Part shown: in pieces, positions 53,368-61,887 of the stretch | Position numbering within the stretch: the first letter of the stretch is position 1 | How the letters are laid out: each line of letters begins with the position of its first letter | NCBI RefSeq assembly: GCF_018278905.1 | Contig: NZ_CP046600.1 | Coordinates: 2,356,001 to 2,420,000, forward strand | Length of the DNA: 64,000 nt | Origin: Mycobacterium spongiae | Lineage (GTDB): Bacteria > Actinomycetota > Actinomycetes > Mycobacteriales > Mycobacteriaceae | Direction: 5' to 3' | Notes under the pieces: generated by a model | Databases searched by the model: none | Told to the model about the DNA's origin: nothing | Seen by the model: only the letters and a program-made list of their open reading frames with translations | Position numbers and translations under genes: made by a program

Positions 53368-55254
53368 ATGACTGCTCGAGAGGTCGGCCGTATCGGAGCG
53401 CGAAAGGTGCTGCAGCGCACCGGCATCGTGGCCGAGTCGACGACGCCGCTCACGATCGACCCACCCGAGGTCGCCCGACTCATGGAGGCGTCGTGGTATG
53501 ACGAGCGGCTGACTGCACTGGCCGCCGACCTCGGACGTGACCCGGACAGTGTGCGCGCCGAAGCTGCTGGCTATCTCCGCGAGATGGCGGCCTCGCTGGA
53601 CGAGCGCGCGGTGCAGGCGTGGCGCGGTTTCAGTCGCTGGCTGATGAGGGCCTATGACGTGCTCATCGATGAAGATCAGATCGCGCAGCTGCGCAGCTTG
53701 GACCGCAAGGCCACGCTGGCGTTCGCTTTTTCCCATCGCTCGTATCTAGATGGAATGTTGTTGCCCGAGGCGATCCTGGCCAATCGTCTCTCGCCCGCGC
53801 TCACGTTCGGCGGGTCGAACTTGAACTTCTTCCCGTTGGGTGGTTTCGCCAAACGCACTGGGGCGATCTTCATCCGCCGCGACACCAAGGACATTCCGAT
53901 CTATCGGTTTGTGCTGCGGGCGTACTCAGCGCAGCTGGTGGGAGACCACGTCAACCTCACCTGGTCGATCGAAGGGGGTAGGACGAGGACCGGTAAGTTG
54001 CGGCCTCCGGTCTTTGGGATCCTGCGCTACATCACCGACGCTGTCGACGAAATCGACGGCCCTGAGGTGTATTTGGTTCCGACGTCGATCGTCTACGACC
54101 AGCTCCACGAAGTGGAGGCGATGACCACCGAGGCCTACGGTGCCGATAAGCGGCCTGAGGACTTCCGGACCATGATCCGGCTGGCTCTGCAACAACGCGA
54201 GCGACTCGGCCGGGCCTACCTCGACTTCGGCGAACCGCTGCCACTGCGCAAGCGCCTGGAGGAAATGCGCGCAGACGAATCGGGCACCGGAACCGAAATC
54301 GAACGCATCGCGTTGGATGTCGAACACCGGATCAATCGCGCCACCCCGGTGACTCCTACGGCCGTGGTGAGTCTCGCGCTATTGGGCGCAGACCGCTCGT
54401 TGTCCATCAGCGAGGTGCTGGCCACTGTGCGACCGCTGGCAACCTACATCGCGGCGCGCGACTGGGCCGTTGCCGGTGCGGCGGACCTGACGAATCGCTC
54501 GACGATCCGGTGGACATTGCACCAGCTGGTCGCTTCCGGTGTCGTCAGTGTCTTCGATGCCGGCACCGAGGCGGTGTGGGGCATCGGCGAGGACCAGCAC
54601 CTGGTTGCGGCCTTCTATCGCAACACTGCAATTCACATCTTGGTTGATCGTGCCATCGCCGAAATGGCGTTGCTGGCGGCCCTGGAGAGCGCGGAGCGCG
54701 CAGACAATGGCTCGGTCTCGCCGGCGACGGTGCGCGACGAGGCACTGCGGCTGCGCGAGTTGCTCAAGTTCGAATTTCTGTTCGCCGGCCGTGCGCAATT
54801 TGAGAAAGACCTCTCCGACGAAGTACGCCTCATCGGGCCAGTCGAAGACACCACCAAGGCGGCGAGTACGGCTGATGTCCGGCGGCTGCTGGAATCGGCG
54901 GATCTGCTGTTGGCGCACCTAGTGCTGCGCCCCTTCCTCGACGCGTACCACATCGTCGCTGACCGGCTGGCGGCGCATGAAGATGAGTCGTTCGACGAGC
55001 AAGCCTTCCTCGCCGAATGCCTGCAAGTGGGCAAACAATGGGAACTGCAACGCAGAATCGCCAACGCCGAGTCGAGGTCGATGGAACTGTTCAAGACCGC
55101 CCTGCGACTGGCCCGCCACCGCGAGCTCGTGGACTCGTCCGCTGGCGAAGACCCGAATTGTGACGTCGCTGGGCGAAGACGGTTGTTCGCCGACGAGATC
55201 GCGACGGCGATCAGGCACGTCAACGCGATCGCGGAGCTGGCCAGAACGCGGTAA
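53368..55254 (+). CDS. plsB1: Glycerol-3-phosphate acyltransferase PlsB1
   Basis: A 628-residue acyltransferase for the first step of glycerolipid synthesis, matching Rv1551. The catalytic HX4D is in FSHRSYLDGMLLPE, followed by the substrate motifs (GGFAKRTGAIFIRR, TWSIEGGRTRTGKLRPP) and PTSIVYDQL. The ATG at 53368 fits the homologue's MTAREVGRIG start; the open frame extends upstream into fadD11 but not as a gene. It is co-transcribed with fadD11. In M. tuberculosis frdABCD follows, but here the next gene is the Rv1558 homologue, 70 bp away. Confidence 0.93.
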   Translation: MTAREVGRIGARKVLQRTGIVAESTTPLTIDPPEVARLMEASWYDERLTALAADLGRDPDSVRAEAAGYLREMAASLDERAVQAWRGFSRWLMRAYDVLIDEDQIAQLRSLDRKATLAFAFSHRSYLDGMLLPEAILANRLSPALTFGGSNLNFFPLGGFAKRTGAIFIRRDTKDIPIYRFVLRAYSAQLVGDHVNLTWSIEGGRTRTGKLRPPVFGILRYITDAVDEIDGPEVYLVPTSIVYDQLHEVEAMTTEAYGADKRPEDFRTMIRLALQQRERLGRAYLDFGEPLPLRKRLEEMRADESGTGTEIERIALDVEHRINRATPVTPTAVVSLALLGADRSLSISEVLATVRPLATYIAARDWAVAGAADLTNRSTIRWTLHQLVASGVVSVFDAGTEAVWGIGEDQHLVAAFYRNTAIHILVDRAIAEMALLAALESAERADNGSVSPATVRDEALRLRELLKFEFLFAGRAQFEKDLSDEVRLIGPVEDTTKAASTADVRRLLESADLLLAHLVLRPFLDAYHIVADRLAAHEDESFDEQAFLAECLQVGKQWELQRRIANAESRSMELFKTALRLARHRELVDSSAGEDPNCDVAGRRRLFADEIATAIRHVNAIAELARTR

Positions 55255-55324
55255 AGGTTTGTCCGGGGGATCTGGTCGTGCGTAGCGCCTCTGCCAGAAG
55301 CCGGGTGCGGCCTAAGGTGATGGC

Positions 55325-55762
55325 ATGGCCCTTTCAGGTGAATATGCGCCCAGCCCGCTCGACTGGTCGCGCGAGCAAGCCGATAAATACATGGGATCAG
55401 GGGGAACCGAAGGCACCGAACTCAACGGAAAGCCCGTCGTTCTGCTGACCACTGTCGGAGCCAAGACCGGCAAGCTCCGTAAGACCCCGTTGATGCGAGT
55501 CGAGCACAACGGCGAATACGCAATCGTGGCATCCCTGGGCGGGGCACCCAGAAATCCCGTCTGGTACTACAACGTCGTGGCAAACCCACGCGTCGAGCTG
55601 CAGGACGGTACCACCACGGGTGACTACGACGCCAGACAAGTATTCGGCGACGAGAAGGCCAGCTGGTGGGAGCGCGCGGTGGCGGTCTGGCCGGACTATG
55701 CCGGCTACCAAGCCAAGACGGACCGCCAGATTCCGGTATTCGTGTTGACCCCAGTGCGCTAA
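55325..55762 (+). CDS. F420-dependent nitroreductase (Ddn) family protein
   Basis: A 145-residue split-barrel protein matching Rv1558. Family features are the N-terminal [71 protein letters not shown] block, which forms the deazaflavin (F420) binding groove, and the C-terminal [18 protein letters not shown]. Members reduce quinones or nitro-imidazoles using F420H2. The ATG at 55325 has no strong ribosome site. It lies 43 bp before ilvA in the same direction. Confidence 0.87.
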   Translation: MALSGEYAPSPLDWSREQADKYMGSGGTEGTELNGKPVVLLTTVGAKTGKLRKTPLMRVEHNGEYAIVASLGGAPRNPVWYYNVVANPRVELQDGTTTGDYDARQVFGDEKASWWERAVAVWPDYAGYQAKTDRQIPVFVLTPVR

Positions 55763-55805
55763 GGCGCCTAGGCAGGCAGCCACGACGGCGTGGCACCATT
55801 GACCG

Positions 55806-57095
55806 GTGTCCGCCGAACTGAGCCAAAGCCCGAGCAGATCGCCCCTGCCTCGACTTTCTGGGGCTGACATTGACGGCGCGGCAACCCGCATTGCCCCGGT
55901 GGTCACGCCCACGCCCTTGCAGCCAAGCGACCGGCTGTCGGCGATAACTGGAGCGAGGGTCTACTTCAAGCGCGAAGACCTGCAGATAGTCCGTTCCTAC
56001 AAGCTGCGCGGCGCCTACAACCTGTTGGTACAGCTTTCGGATGAAGAGCTGGCCGCTGGTGTGGTGTGTTCCTCGGCGGGTAACCATGCGCAAGGGTTCG
56101 CGTATGCGTGTCGCGCATTGCGGGTGCGCGGGCGCGTCTACGTCCCCGCCAAGACTCCGAAGCAGAAGCGTGACCGGATCCGCTACCACGGGGGAGAGTT
56201 CATCGAGCTGATCGTTGGTGGCAGAACCTACGATCATGCCGCCGCGGCGGCTCTCGAGGATGTCGAACGTACCGGCGCGACGCTGGTCCCGCCCTACGAC
56301 GATCTGCGCACCATTGCTGGCCAAGGCACGATCGCCGTCGAGGTGCTCGCCCAACTCGACGAGGAGCCCGATCTGATCGTGGTGCCCGTCGGAGGCGGCG
56401 GCTGCATCGCTGGCATCACCACCTACTTGGCGGAGCGGACGACGAACACCGCGGTGCTGGGTATCGAACCGGCCGGGGCCGCCGCCATGATGGCCGCACT
56501 AGCTGCCGGCCAGCCGGTGACCCTGGATCACGTGGACCAATTCGTCGACGGTGCCGCGGTCAACCGGGCGGGCACGCTGACCCACGCTGCCCTGGCCGCC
56601 GCCGGCGACATGGTGTCGATCACGACCGTCGACGAGGGTGCGGTCTGCACGGCGATGCTTGACCTGTATCAGCACGAGGGCATCATCGCTGAACCGGCGG
56701 GCGCGCTATCGGTCGCCGGCCTGTTGGAGGCCGACATCCGACCCGGATCCACGGTGGTCTGCCTGATCTCGGGTGGCAACAACGACGTGTCCCGCTATGG
56801 CGAGGTGCTGGAGCGCTCGCTGGTCCACCTCGGCCTGAAGCACTATTTTCTGGTCGACTTCCCCCAGGAGCCGGGAGCGTTGCGCCGATTCCTCGATGAT
56901 GTCCTTGGCCCCAACGACGACATCACCTTGTTCGAGTACGTCAAGCGCAACAATCGAGAAACCGGTGAGGCGCTCGTGGGCGTCGAACTCGGGTCGGCAG
57001 CCGATCTGGACGGCTTGCTGGCCCGGATGCGCGCCACGGACATTCATGTCGAGGCCCTCGAGCCGGGGTCGCCGGCCTACCGCTACCTGCTGTAG
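55806..57095 (+). CDS. ilvA: Threonine dehydratase (threonine ammonia-lyase)
   Basis: A 429-residue PLP enzyme converting threonine to 2-oxobutanoate for isoleucine synthesis. The PLP lysine is K66 in RSYKLRGAYN, the phosphate-binding loop is VGGGGCIAG, and SGGNND lies near the end of the catalytic domain. A C-terminal ACT-like regulatory domain (FLVDFPQEPGALRRFLDDVLG) gives isoleucine feedback in family members. The GTG at 55806 is the only start that fits; its ribosome site is weak. In M. tuberculosis vapBC11 follows, but here a different gene group is present before treZ. Confidence 0.93.
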   Translation: MSAELSQSPSRSPLPRLSGADIDGAATRIAPVVTPTPLQPSDRLSAITGARVYFKREDLQIVRSYKLRGAYNLLVQLSDEELAAGVVCSSAGNHAQGFAYACRALRVRGRVYVPAKTPKQKRDRIRYHGGEFIELIVGGRTYDHAAAAALEDVERTGATLVPPYDDLRTIAGQGTIAVEVLAQLDEEPDLIVVPVGGGGCIAGITTYLAERTTNTAVLGIEPAGAAAMMAALAAGQPVTLDHVDQFVDGAAVNRAGTLTHAALAAAGDMVSITTVDEGAVCTAMLDLYQHEGIIAEPAGALSVAGLLEADIRPGSTVVCLISGGNNDVSRYGEVLERSLVHLGLKHYFLVDFPQEPGALRRFLDDVLGPNDDITLFEYVKRNNRETGEALVGVELGSAADLDGLLARMRATDIHVEALEPGSPAYRYLL

Positions 57096-57156
57096 CCGTC
57101 CAAGCGCGTCGTGACAGCCTCACGCCGGCGCGTCATTCGGAGAGTGGGTGGCGGCG

Positions 57157-57810
57157 TCATCGCAGATAGGCCGGCAGCGGGGTAGCGCCACCGAGGTCGC
57201 TGGCTGGCTCCGGTGTTCCGGCGGTCAGGCTCAGCGGCACCACTCCGGCCCAGTGCGGCAACGCCCTGTCTTCGAGGTCGTCGGAGGGGCCCCCGTTGCG
57301 CACCTTGGCGGAGACCTCGACGAGGTCGAGCGCAAGCACTCCGGTAGCTGCTAGCTCGCGCGTGTTCGGGGCTCGGCAGTCGGCGGAGCGACCGGGTCGG
57401 ATGTGATCGAGCAGCGCCTGCAGCGCCCGCCGCTTCTCCGCTTGGTCGTCGACCAGCCGCGCGGTACCCACTACGACCACCGAGCGGTAGTTCAGCGAAT
57501 GGTGCATCGCCGCGCGGGCCAGGACCAGCCCGTCGAGGAGGGTAGCGGTGACGCAGATGGGTAGGCCCGGCGATGGTGCTGTCCTGGCTGCGAGCATGGG
57601 CCCGCTCCCGGTGGAGCCGTGGAGGTACAACGTTTCGCCGAGCCGGGCGTGCGTGGTCGGCAAGACTACTGGGCTTCCGGAATTGACATAGCCCACGTGG
57701 CAGACCAGCGCTTCATCGAGGATGTCGTGAACGGATTGTCGGTCGTAGCGGGCGCGTTCCGCGTAGCGGGTCGGGGTAGTCCGGAGCGTGGGTCGGTATG
57801 CAGCTTCCAC
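57157..57810 (-). CDS. Pyridoxamine 5'-phosphate oxidase-like flavin-binding protein
   Basis: A 217-residue split-barrel protein of the FMN-binding PNPOx-like class. Recognisable parts are RYAERARYDRQSVHDILDEALVCHVGYV, then PTTHARLGETLYLHGSTGSGPM and the HHSLNYRSVVVVGTARLVDD block. The GTG at 57810 has GGAGG nine bases upstream; an open frame reaching 57990 crosses the divergent promoter and is rejected. It is divergent from a MocR-type regulator with only 42 bp between starts, an arrangement that fits control of PLP-related metabolism. Enzymatic activity is not certain. Confidence 0.82.
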   Translation of the reverse strand: MEAAYRPTLRTTPTRYAERARYDRQSVHDILDEALVCHVGYVNSGSPVVLPTTHARLGETLYLHGSTGSGPMLAARTAPSPGLPICVTATLLDGLVLARAAMHHSLNYRSVVVVGTARLVDDQAEKRRALQALLDHIRPGRSADCRAPNTRELAATGVLALDLVEVSAKVRNGGPSDDLEDRALPHWAGVVPLSLTAGTPEPASDLGGATPLPAYLR

Positions 57811-57852
57811 GGAGGTTGGCCTCCAATATTGTAATAGTACATAATAGATGCT
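57811..57852. promoter_or_regulatory. Short AT-rich divergent promoter
   Basis: The 42-bp gap contains TATTGTAATAGTACATAAT, the most AT-rich stretch nearby, and an imperfect palindrome (TATTGTA ... TACATAATA). A -10-like CATAAT lies about 9 bases before the MocR GTG, which suggests a leaderless mRNA. The GGAGGTTGGCCTCC palindrome at its left edge overlaps the ribosome site of the left gene. Confidence 0.45.
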
Positions 57853-59190
57853 GTGCCAGTACAGATCGTACAACGGAGCATAGCGGGAACGGGTGCAGAG
57901 TCCATCGCGGCTAGCGTCGAAGAGGCCATTTCCCGAGGCGATCTGGCGCCGGGCGACGCACTGCCCTCCATACGCGGCCTGGCCAACCAACTCGGCGTGA
58001 ATGCCAACACCGTCGCCGCCGCCTACCGCCTGCTGCGCGATCGCGGGGTAGTCGCCACCTCGGGCCGGCGCGGCACCCGGGTGCGTGACCGGCCGGCGAG
58101 CACGCCCCGTTCGCTGCGTGGGCTTGACGTCCCCGCCGGCGTGCGCGACCTGTCAACCGGGAATCCGGACCCCGCGCTGCTACCGATCGCTGCCGCCCGA
58201 TTCGCGCCGGCCAAACCAGCCCGCCCAATCATGTACGGCGAGCCGGCGATGTCAGCGGAGTTAGTCGAATCAGCTCGCGGTGACCTGGCCGCCGACGGTG
58301 TGTGTGCCGATGATCTCGCGGTAACCAGTGGCGCGTTGGATGGTATCGAGCGCGTACTCGCCACCCACGTCCGTCCGGGCGACACGGTGGCCATTGAGGA
58401 TCCGGGTTGGGCAAACCTGCTTGATCTTCTTGCCGCACTTGGTCTTTCGGCCGAGACCGTTCGGGTTGACGACGACGGCCCCCTGGTTTCGGACGTGGCT
58501 TGGGCTTTGGACCGGGGTGTGCGGGCACTGATCGTCACCAGCCGTGCGCAGAACCCGACCGGGGCGGCCCTGTCTGCGCACCGTGCCGGCTTGCTGCACA
58601 GCCTGTTGGCGGAGCGCTCCGACGATCTGCTGCTCGTTGAAGACGACCATGGCGCGGGCATCGCCGGCGAGCGGCTGCACACACTCGCCGGGACCACCCG
58701 CCGCTGGGCCTTCGTGCGGTCGGCCTCCAAGGCGTACGGCCCCGACCTGCGGCTGGCCGTCCTTGCCGGCGACCGCCGCACCGTTGAGCGGGTACACGGT
58801 CGCCTTCGGCTGGGGCCGGGCTGGGTGAGTCATGTGTTGCAAGACCTGGCCGTCGGCTTGTGGACCGATGAGGCGGCGAGGCGCCTTGTCCGCAAGGCCG
58901 AACAGCGCTACGCGGAGAACCGTACGCGGCTCTGCGCGGCCGTGGCCGAGCGCGGTGTCACCGCCTACGGGCGATCGGGACTCAATGTGTGGATCCCGGT
59001 ACTGGACGAGACGGTGGTCATCACCCGCCTGCTCAACGCGGGCTGGGCCGCCGCGCCCGGAACGCGGTTCCGGGTTCGCACCCCGCCCGGAATCCGCATC
59101 ACCATTGCTGACCTCGCTGGCCACGAAATCGATCCGCTGGCCGACGCCGTGGCCGCTGCCATGCATTCGACCGGCCCCGCGAGCGTCTGA
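57853..59190 (+). CDS. MocR/PdxR-type regulator (GntR HTH fused to aminotransferase)
   Basis: A 445-residue fusion. An N-terminal GntR winged helix (SVEEAISRGDLAPGDALPSIRGLANQLGVNANTVAAAYRLLRDRGVV, residues 15-65 or so) is joined to a class I aminotransferase-like domain with the NPTGA motif and a PLP lysine at K293 (RSASKAYGPDLR). Such proteins sense PLP or an amino compound and activate or repress a divergent gene, here the flavin-binding protein at 57157. The GTG at 57853 has no ribosome site and may be leaderless. The target is inferred from the divergent layout. Confidence 0.88.
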   Translation: MPVQIVQRSIAGTGAESIAASVEEAISRGDLAPGDALPSIRGLANQLGVNANTVAAAYRLLRDRGVVATSGRRGTRVRDRPASTPRSLRGLDVPAGVRDLSTGNPDPALLPIAAARFAPAKPARPIMYGEPAMSAELVESARGDLAADGVCADDLAVTSGALDGIERVLATHVRPGDTVAIEDPGWANLLDLLAALGLSAETVRVDDDGPLVSDVAWALDRGVRALIVTSRAQNPTGAALSAHRAGLLHSLLAERSDDLLLVEDDHGAGIAGERLHTLAGTTRRWAFVRSASKAYGPDLRLAVLAGDRRTVERVHGRLRLGPGWVSHVLQDLAVGLWTDEAARRLVRKAEQRYAENRTRLCAAVAERGVTAYGRSGLNVWIPVLDETVVITRLLNAGWAAAPGTRFRVRTPPGIRITIADLAGHEIDPLADAVAAAMHSTGPASV

Positions 59191-59293
59191 GGCCGCGTGT
59201 GGACGATGAATGTTCGGTCTTCGTTCGCCCAGAGTGCCGCGAGGGTTGGGGCCGGGCGGGGGTGAGCAACCGCTGGCGCAATGTGGGCGCGGC

Positions 59294-60112
59294 CTACGGG
59301 GTTGCTGCCGTTTCCGGGTCCTGCCAGAACTGTCGTGACAGCCGGCGTCGCCGTTGGCGGGCGTCTCGATTCGTGAAGTCAGCGATGCCGTCCCTACCCG
59401 CCAATGGCGTGATCGGCACTTCAAAGGCGAGCGCTCCCGACACGTGCAGATCGATACCTTTGTTCATGATGAACTTCGTGCGGCGCACGGTGAGGGGATG
59501 CTTGGCGAGCATGACCTCGGCCAATGCGTCGACCTCGGCATCGAGCTCGTCAGGGGTGACGATGCGGTTGACGAGGTCGTAGCGTTCTGCTTTCTGGGCG
59601 CCGAATAGGGCACCGATCAGGTTCCATTCTTTGGCCTTGCGACGACCGGCGTAGCGGGGCAGCCGCGAGGTGCCGCCCCAGCCCGGTGTGATGTCCCAGT
59701 CGATCTCGGGCATGCCCCACCGTGACCGGTCGGTAGCGATGACGAAATCGCAGACCAGGGTGAGTTCCAGACCGCCGCCCGTGCAGACGCCGTCCACTGC
59801 GGCGATCGTGATGGCCGTCAGATCCTCAAGGATTTGCACGGTTTCCTGGTAAAGCCGCACTTGCCAGTAGGCGTCGTCCGCGCCCCAGGTGTTGAACTCT
59901 GTGATGTCGTCACCGGCGCAAAACGTATCGCCGGCACCGCGCAAGATCAGAATGCGACAGTCCCGGTCGTCGCGAACTTGTCGCACAGCGCGATTCAGCT
60001 CCGTGGACAGTGCCCGATCGAGGGCATTGTGGCGGTGGGGACGGTTCAGCGTGATCGTCGTTCGAGGGCCGGTTCGCTCGAAGATCAGATCTTGGTAGTC
60101 GGTCTCAGACAT
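59294..60112 (-). CDS. Enoyl-CoA hydratase/isomerase family protein
   Basis: A 272-residue crotonase-fold protein. Typical blocks are LNRPHRHNALD, the oxyanion-hole loop GAGDTFCAGDDITEF, and AAVDGVCTGGGLELTLVCDFVIATDRSRWGMPEIDW. The catalytic Glu positions of true hydratases are partly conserved (PEIDWDITPGWGGTSRLPR). The ATG at 60112 is used; a longer frame to 60226 would cross the palindrome and the start of the divergent regulator. It is divergent from a two-domain HxlR regulator and very probably its target. Confidence 0.88.
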   Translation of the reverse strand: MSETDYQDLIFERTGPRTTITLNRPHRHNALDRALSTELNRAVRQVRDDRDCRILILRGAGDTFCAGDDITEFNTWGADDAYWQVRLYQETVQILEDLTAITIAAVDGVCTGGGLELTLVCDFVIATDRSRWGMPEIDWDITPGWGGTSRLPRYAGRRKAKEWNLIGALFGAQKAERYDLVNRIVTPDELDAEVDALAEVMLAKHPLTVRRTKFIMNKGIDLHVSGALAFEVPITPLAGRDGIADFTNRDARQRRRRLSRQFWQDPETAATP

Positions 60113-60137
60113 CGCGGGCTCTTTCAGGCGGCGTAAC

Positions 60138-60178
60138 TTGCGTAACGAGACTATAGGCCTCGAAGTCTCGTTACGCAA
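60138..60178. promoter_or_regulatory. Perfect 15-bp inverted repeat, probable HxlR operator
   Basis: TTGCGTAACGAGACT (60138-60152) and its exact reverse complement (60164-60178) flank an 11-base spacer. It lies 25 bp from the enoyl-CoA hydratase start and 23 bp before the regulator start. An extra GCGTAAC half-site occurs at 60131. It is the strongest operator-like sequence in the window. Confidence 0.75.
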
Positions 60179-60201
60179 GCAACTACCGCTAGTCTGGTTC
60201 C

Positions 60202-61113
60202 ATGCCCGAAACAGCTCGGCGCGCATTCGCGAATTGCTCGGTGTTCGGCGCCATCGAGACGGTGGGTGACGCCTGGTCCTGGCTGCTGCTCAGTGAGGCG
60301 ATCATCGACGGCATCACGCGGTTCGCCTCCTTTCAGAGTCGTCTTGGGATTGCACGGTCGACGCTGAGCGCGAGGCTATCGTCGCTCTGCGTCAATGGGC
60401 TGATGGACCATGACGAGCGGGGCTACCGTCCCACCGAAATGGGCGCGGATTTCTTTGGTTGCATCATGGCCGCCATGGCGTGGGCCGACCGCTGGAATAC
60501 GGCGGACCGGCACATCTCGCGACGAGTCGCCCACATCGGATGCGCTCAGTCAATCCACGCCGAACTGCGCTGCGCCGCCTGCGGTGAGCTGGTCCGAGCC
60601 CGCGACGTCAGCTTCGACCGGCGGCCAGATCCCGCCGTCGCGCTATCCGGCGTAGTGACCCGTCGTCGTGCACCTGGGCTTGACCTGTTGCAACGTGTCC
60701 GCCCTAATCCGACTGCTGCGACGTTGCAGGTCATCGGTGATCGTTGGAGTGCGCTGCTGATTCGCGAATGCTTCTACGGCTCACACCGTTTCGACGAATT
60801 CCAGCAGCGCCTTGGGATCGCTCCCAATATCCTTTCCCACCGCCTTCGGCGGTTCGACGAGCTGGGTATCCTCACCAGAACGGCATACCAGCACCGGCCG
60901 CTGCGACACCAGTATCGGCTCACCGAGAAGGGGCTGGCGCTGTATCCGGTGCCGCTCGCAATGCTCGCGTGGGGTGATCGCTGGGTGGCCGACGGCAGGC
61001 CTCCGGTGCGGCTCACGCACGAGAACTGTGGGCGGCGACTTGCTCCGGTTCTCAGTTGTAGCGCGTGCGCCGCCCCAATCGCGCGGTCCGACACAGCGTT
61101 TGAGGACAATTAG
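60202..61113 (+). CDS. HxlR-type regulator with two tandem winged-helix domains
   Basis: A 303-residue protein made of two related halves. Half 1 (about 1-145) has an HxlR winged helix (GDAWSWLLLSEAIIDGITRFASFQSRLGIARSTLSARLSSL) and a CAACGELVRARDVSF tail. Half 2 (about 165-303) repeats this with GDRWSALLIRECFYGSHRFDEFQQRLGIAPNILSHRLRRF and CSACAAPIARSDTAF. Each tail has a CxxC motif, so a metal or thiol sensor is possible. Usual HxlR proteins have one domain and dimerise; this one may act as a built-in dimer. The ATG at 60202 follows the 15-bp inverted repeat by 23 bp. The divergent enoyl-CoA hydratase is the likely target. Confidence 0.87.
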   Translation: MPETARRAFANCSVFGAIETVGDAWSWLLLSEAIIDGITRFASFQSRLGIARSTLSARLSSLCVNGLMDHDERGYRPTEMGADFFGCIMAAMAWADRWNTADRHISRRVAHIGCAQSIHAELRCAACGELVRARDVSFDRRPDPAVALSGVVTRRRAPGLDLLQRVRPNPTAATLQVIGDRWSALLIRECFYGSHRFDEFQQRLGIAPNILSHRLRRFDELGILTRTAYQHRPLRHQYRLTEKGLALYPVPLAMLAWGDRWVADGRPPVRLTHENCGRRLAPVLSCSACAAPIARSDTAFEDN

Positions 61114-61238
61114 CCAATCCAACTAGTGTCGCCGAGCGGATAACGGTGTGGGCGCGGTGCCCTAGTCGGCGGGGTTGGTGAGACGGTGACCTTCTGCAGC
61201 TCGCCTTTGCACTCTGTGCCGCCAGGCGGTAGCGTCTG

Positions 61239-61260
61239 CATCAGAATGACCGTTCTGATG
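61239..61260. promoter_or_regulatory. Palindrome upstream of TetR gene
   Basis: CATCAGAA and TTCTGATG are perfect 8-bp arms around TGACCG, ending 11 bp before the TetR ATG at 61272. It is a probable autoregulatory operator. Confidence 0.6.
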
Positions 61261-61271
61261 GTGGCAGGCCG

Positions 61272-61877
61272 ATGCTCTCTGATGTGATGCGACTCTTCTG
61301 GCAGAAGGGCTACGAGAAGGTCTCTATGGAGGAGATCGTCCAGGTCAGTGGGCTCAACAGGTATGCGATCTATCAGAACTGGGGCGGCAAGGCCGAGCTC
61401 TACGCCATGTGCCTGCGGCAATACAGCGAGATGTTCATCGAGACCGCGTTTGCTCCTCTTGCCAGTGGCTCGGGCGGGCTCGACGACATCCGGGCGGCCT
61501 TCGATACGAGCTTGGCGTTGTTCGATACGGGCGACTCAGCTAACGGGTGCATGGCGTGCCGCGCCCTCGTCGAGCCCGTGTACGAGGCGCCGGCGATCAC
61601 CGAGCAAGTTGAAACCCATTTCTCGACGATCAAGACGCTGTTCGCGCAGGCGCTTGCACGGGCGCGTGAACGCCGGGAGATAGCAGAAGACGCCGACATC
61701 GACGCGCTGGCCGAATACCTGGTTGGCATCGTCCAGGGAGCGCAGTTATTTGGGCTACGGGGCGTCGACAAGTCCACAGTTGATAGTTACTTCCGGATCG
61801 CGGTAGCGGCTCTACAGAGCCGACCATCAGTTGTCGCCGCGATCGGCCATGGCAAGAAGAGACACCAGGACGGCTAG
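61272..61877 (+). CDS. TetR-family transcriptional regulator
   Basis: A 201-residue regulator. The helix-turn-helix is seen as VMRLFWQKGYEKVSMEEIVQVSGLNRYAIYQNWGGKAELY, which starts unusually close to the N-terminus; family members normally have 10 or so further residues. The codons upstream read QNDRSDGGRP in the same frame, similar to a normal TetR beginning (GRP...), but no start codon is found there, so the N-terminus may be shortened. It precedes the hypothetical gene at 61888 by 10 bp, forming an operon, and probably represses it through the palindrome at 61239. Confidence 0.83.
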   Translation: MLSDVMRLFWQKGYEKVSMEEIVQVSGLNRYAIYQNWGGKAELYAMCLRQYSEMFIETAFAPLASGSGGLDDIRAAFDTSLALFDTGDSANGCMACRALVEPVYEAPAITEQVETHFSTIKTLFAQALARARERREIAEDADIDALAEYLVGIVQGAQLFGLRGVDKSTVDSYFRIAVAALQSRPSVVAAIGHGKKRHQDG

Positions 61878-61887
61878 GAGGGCATTG

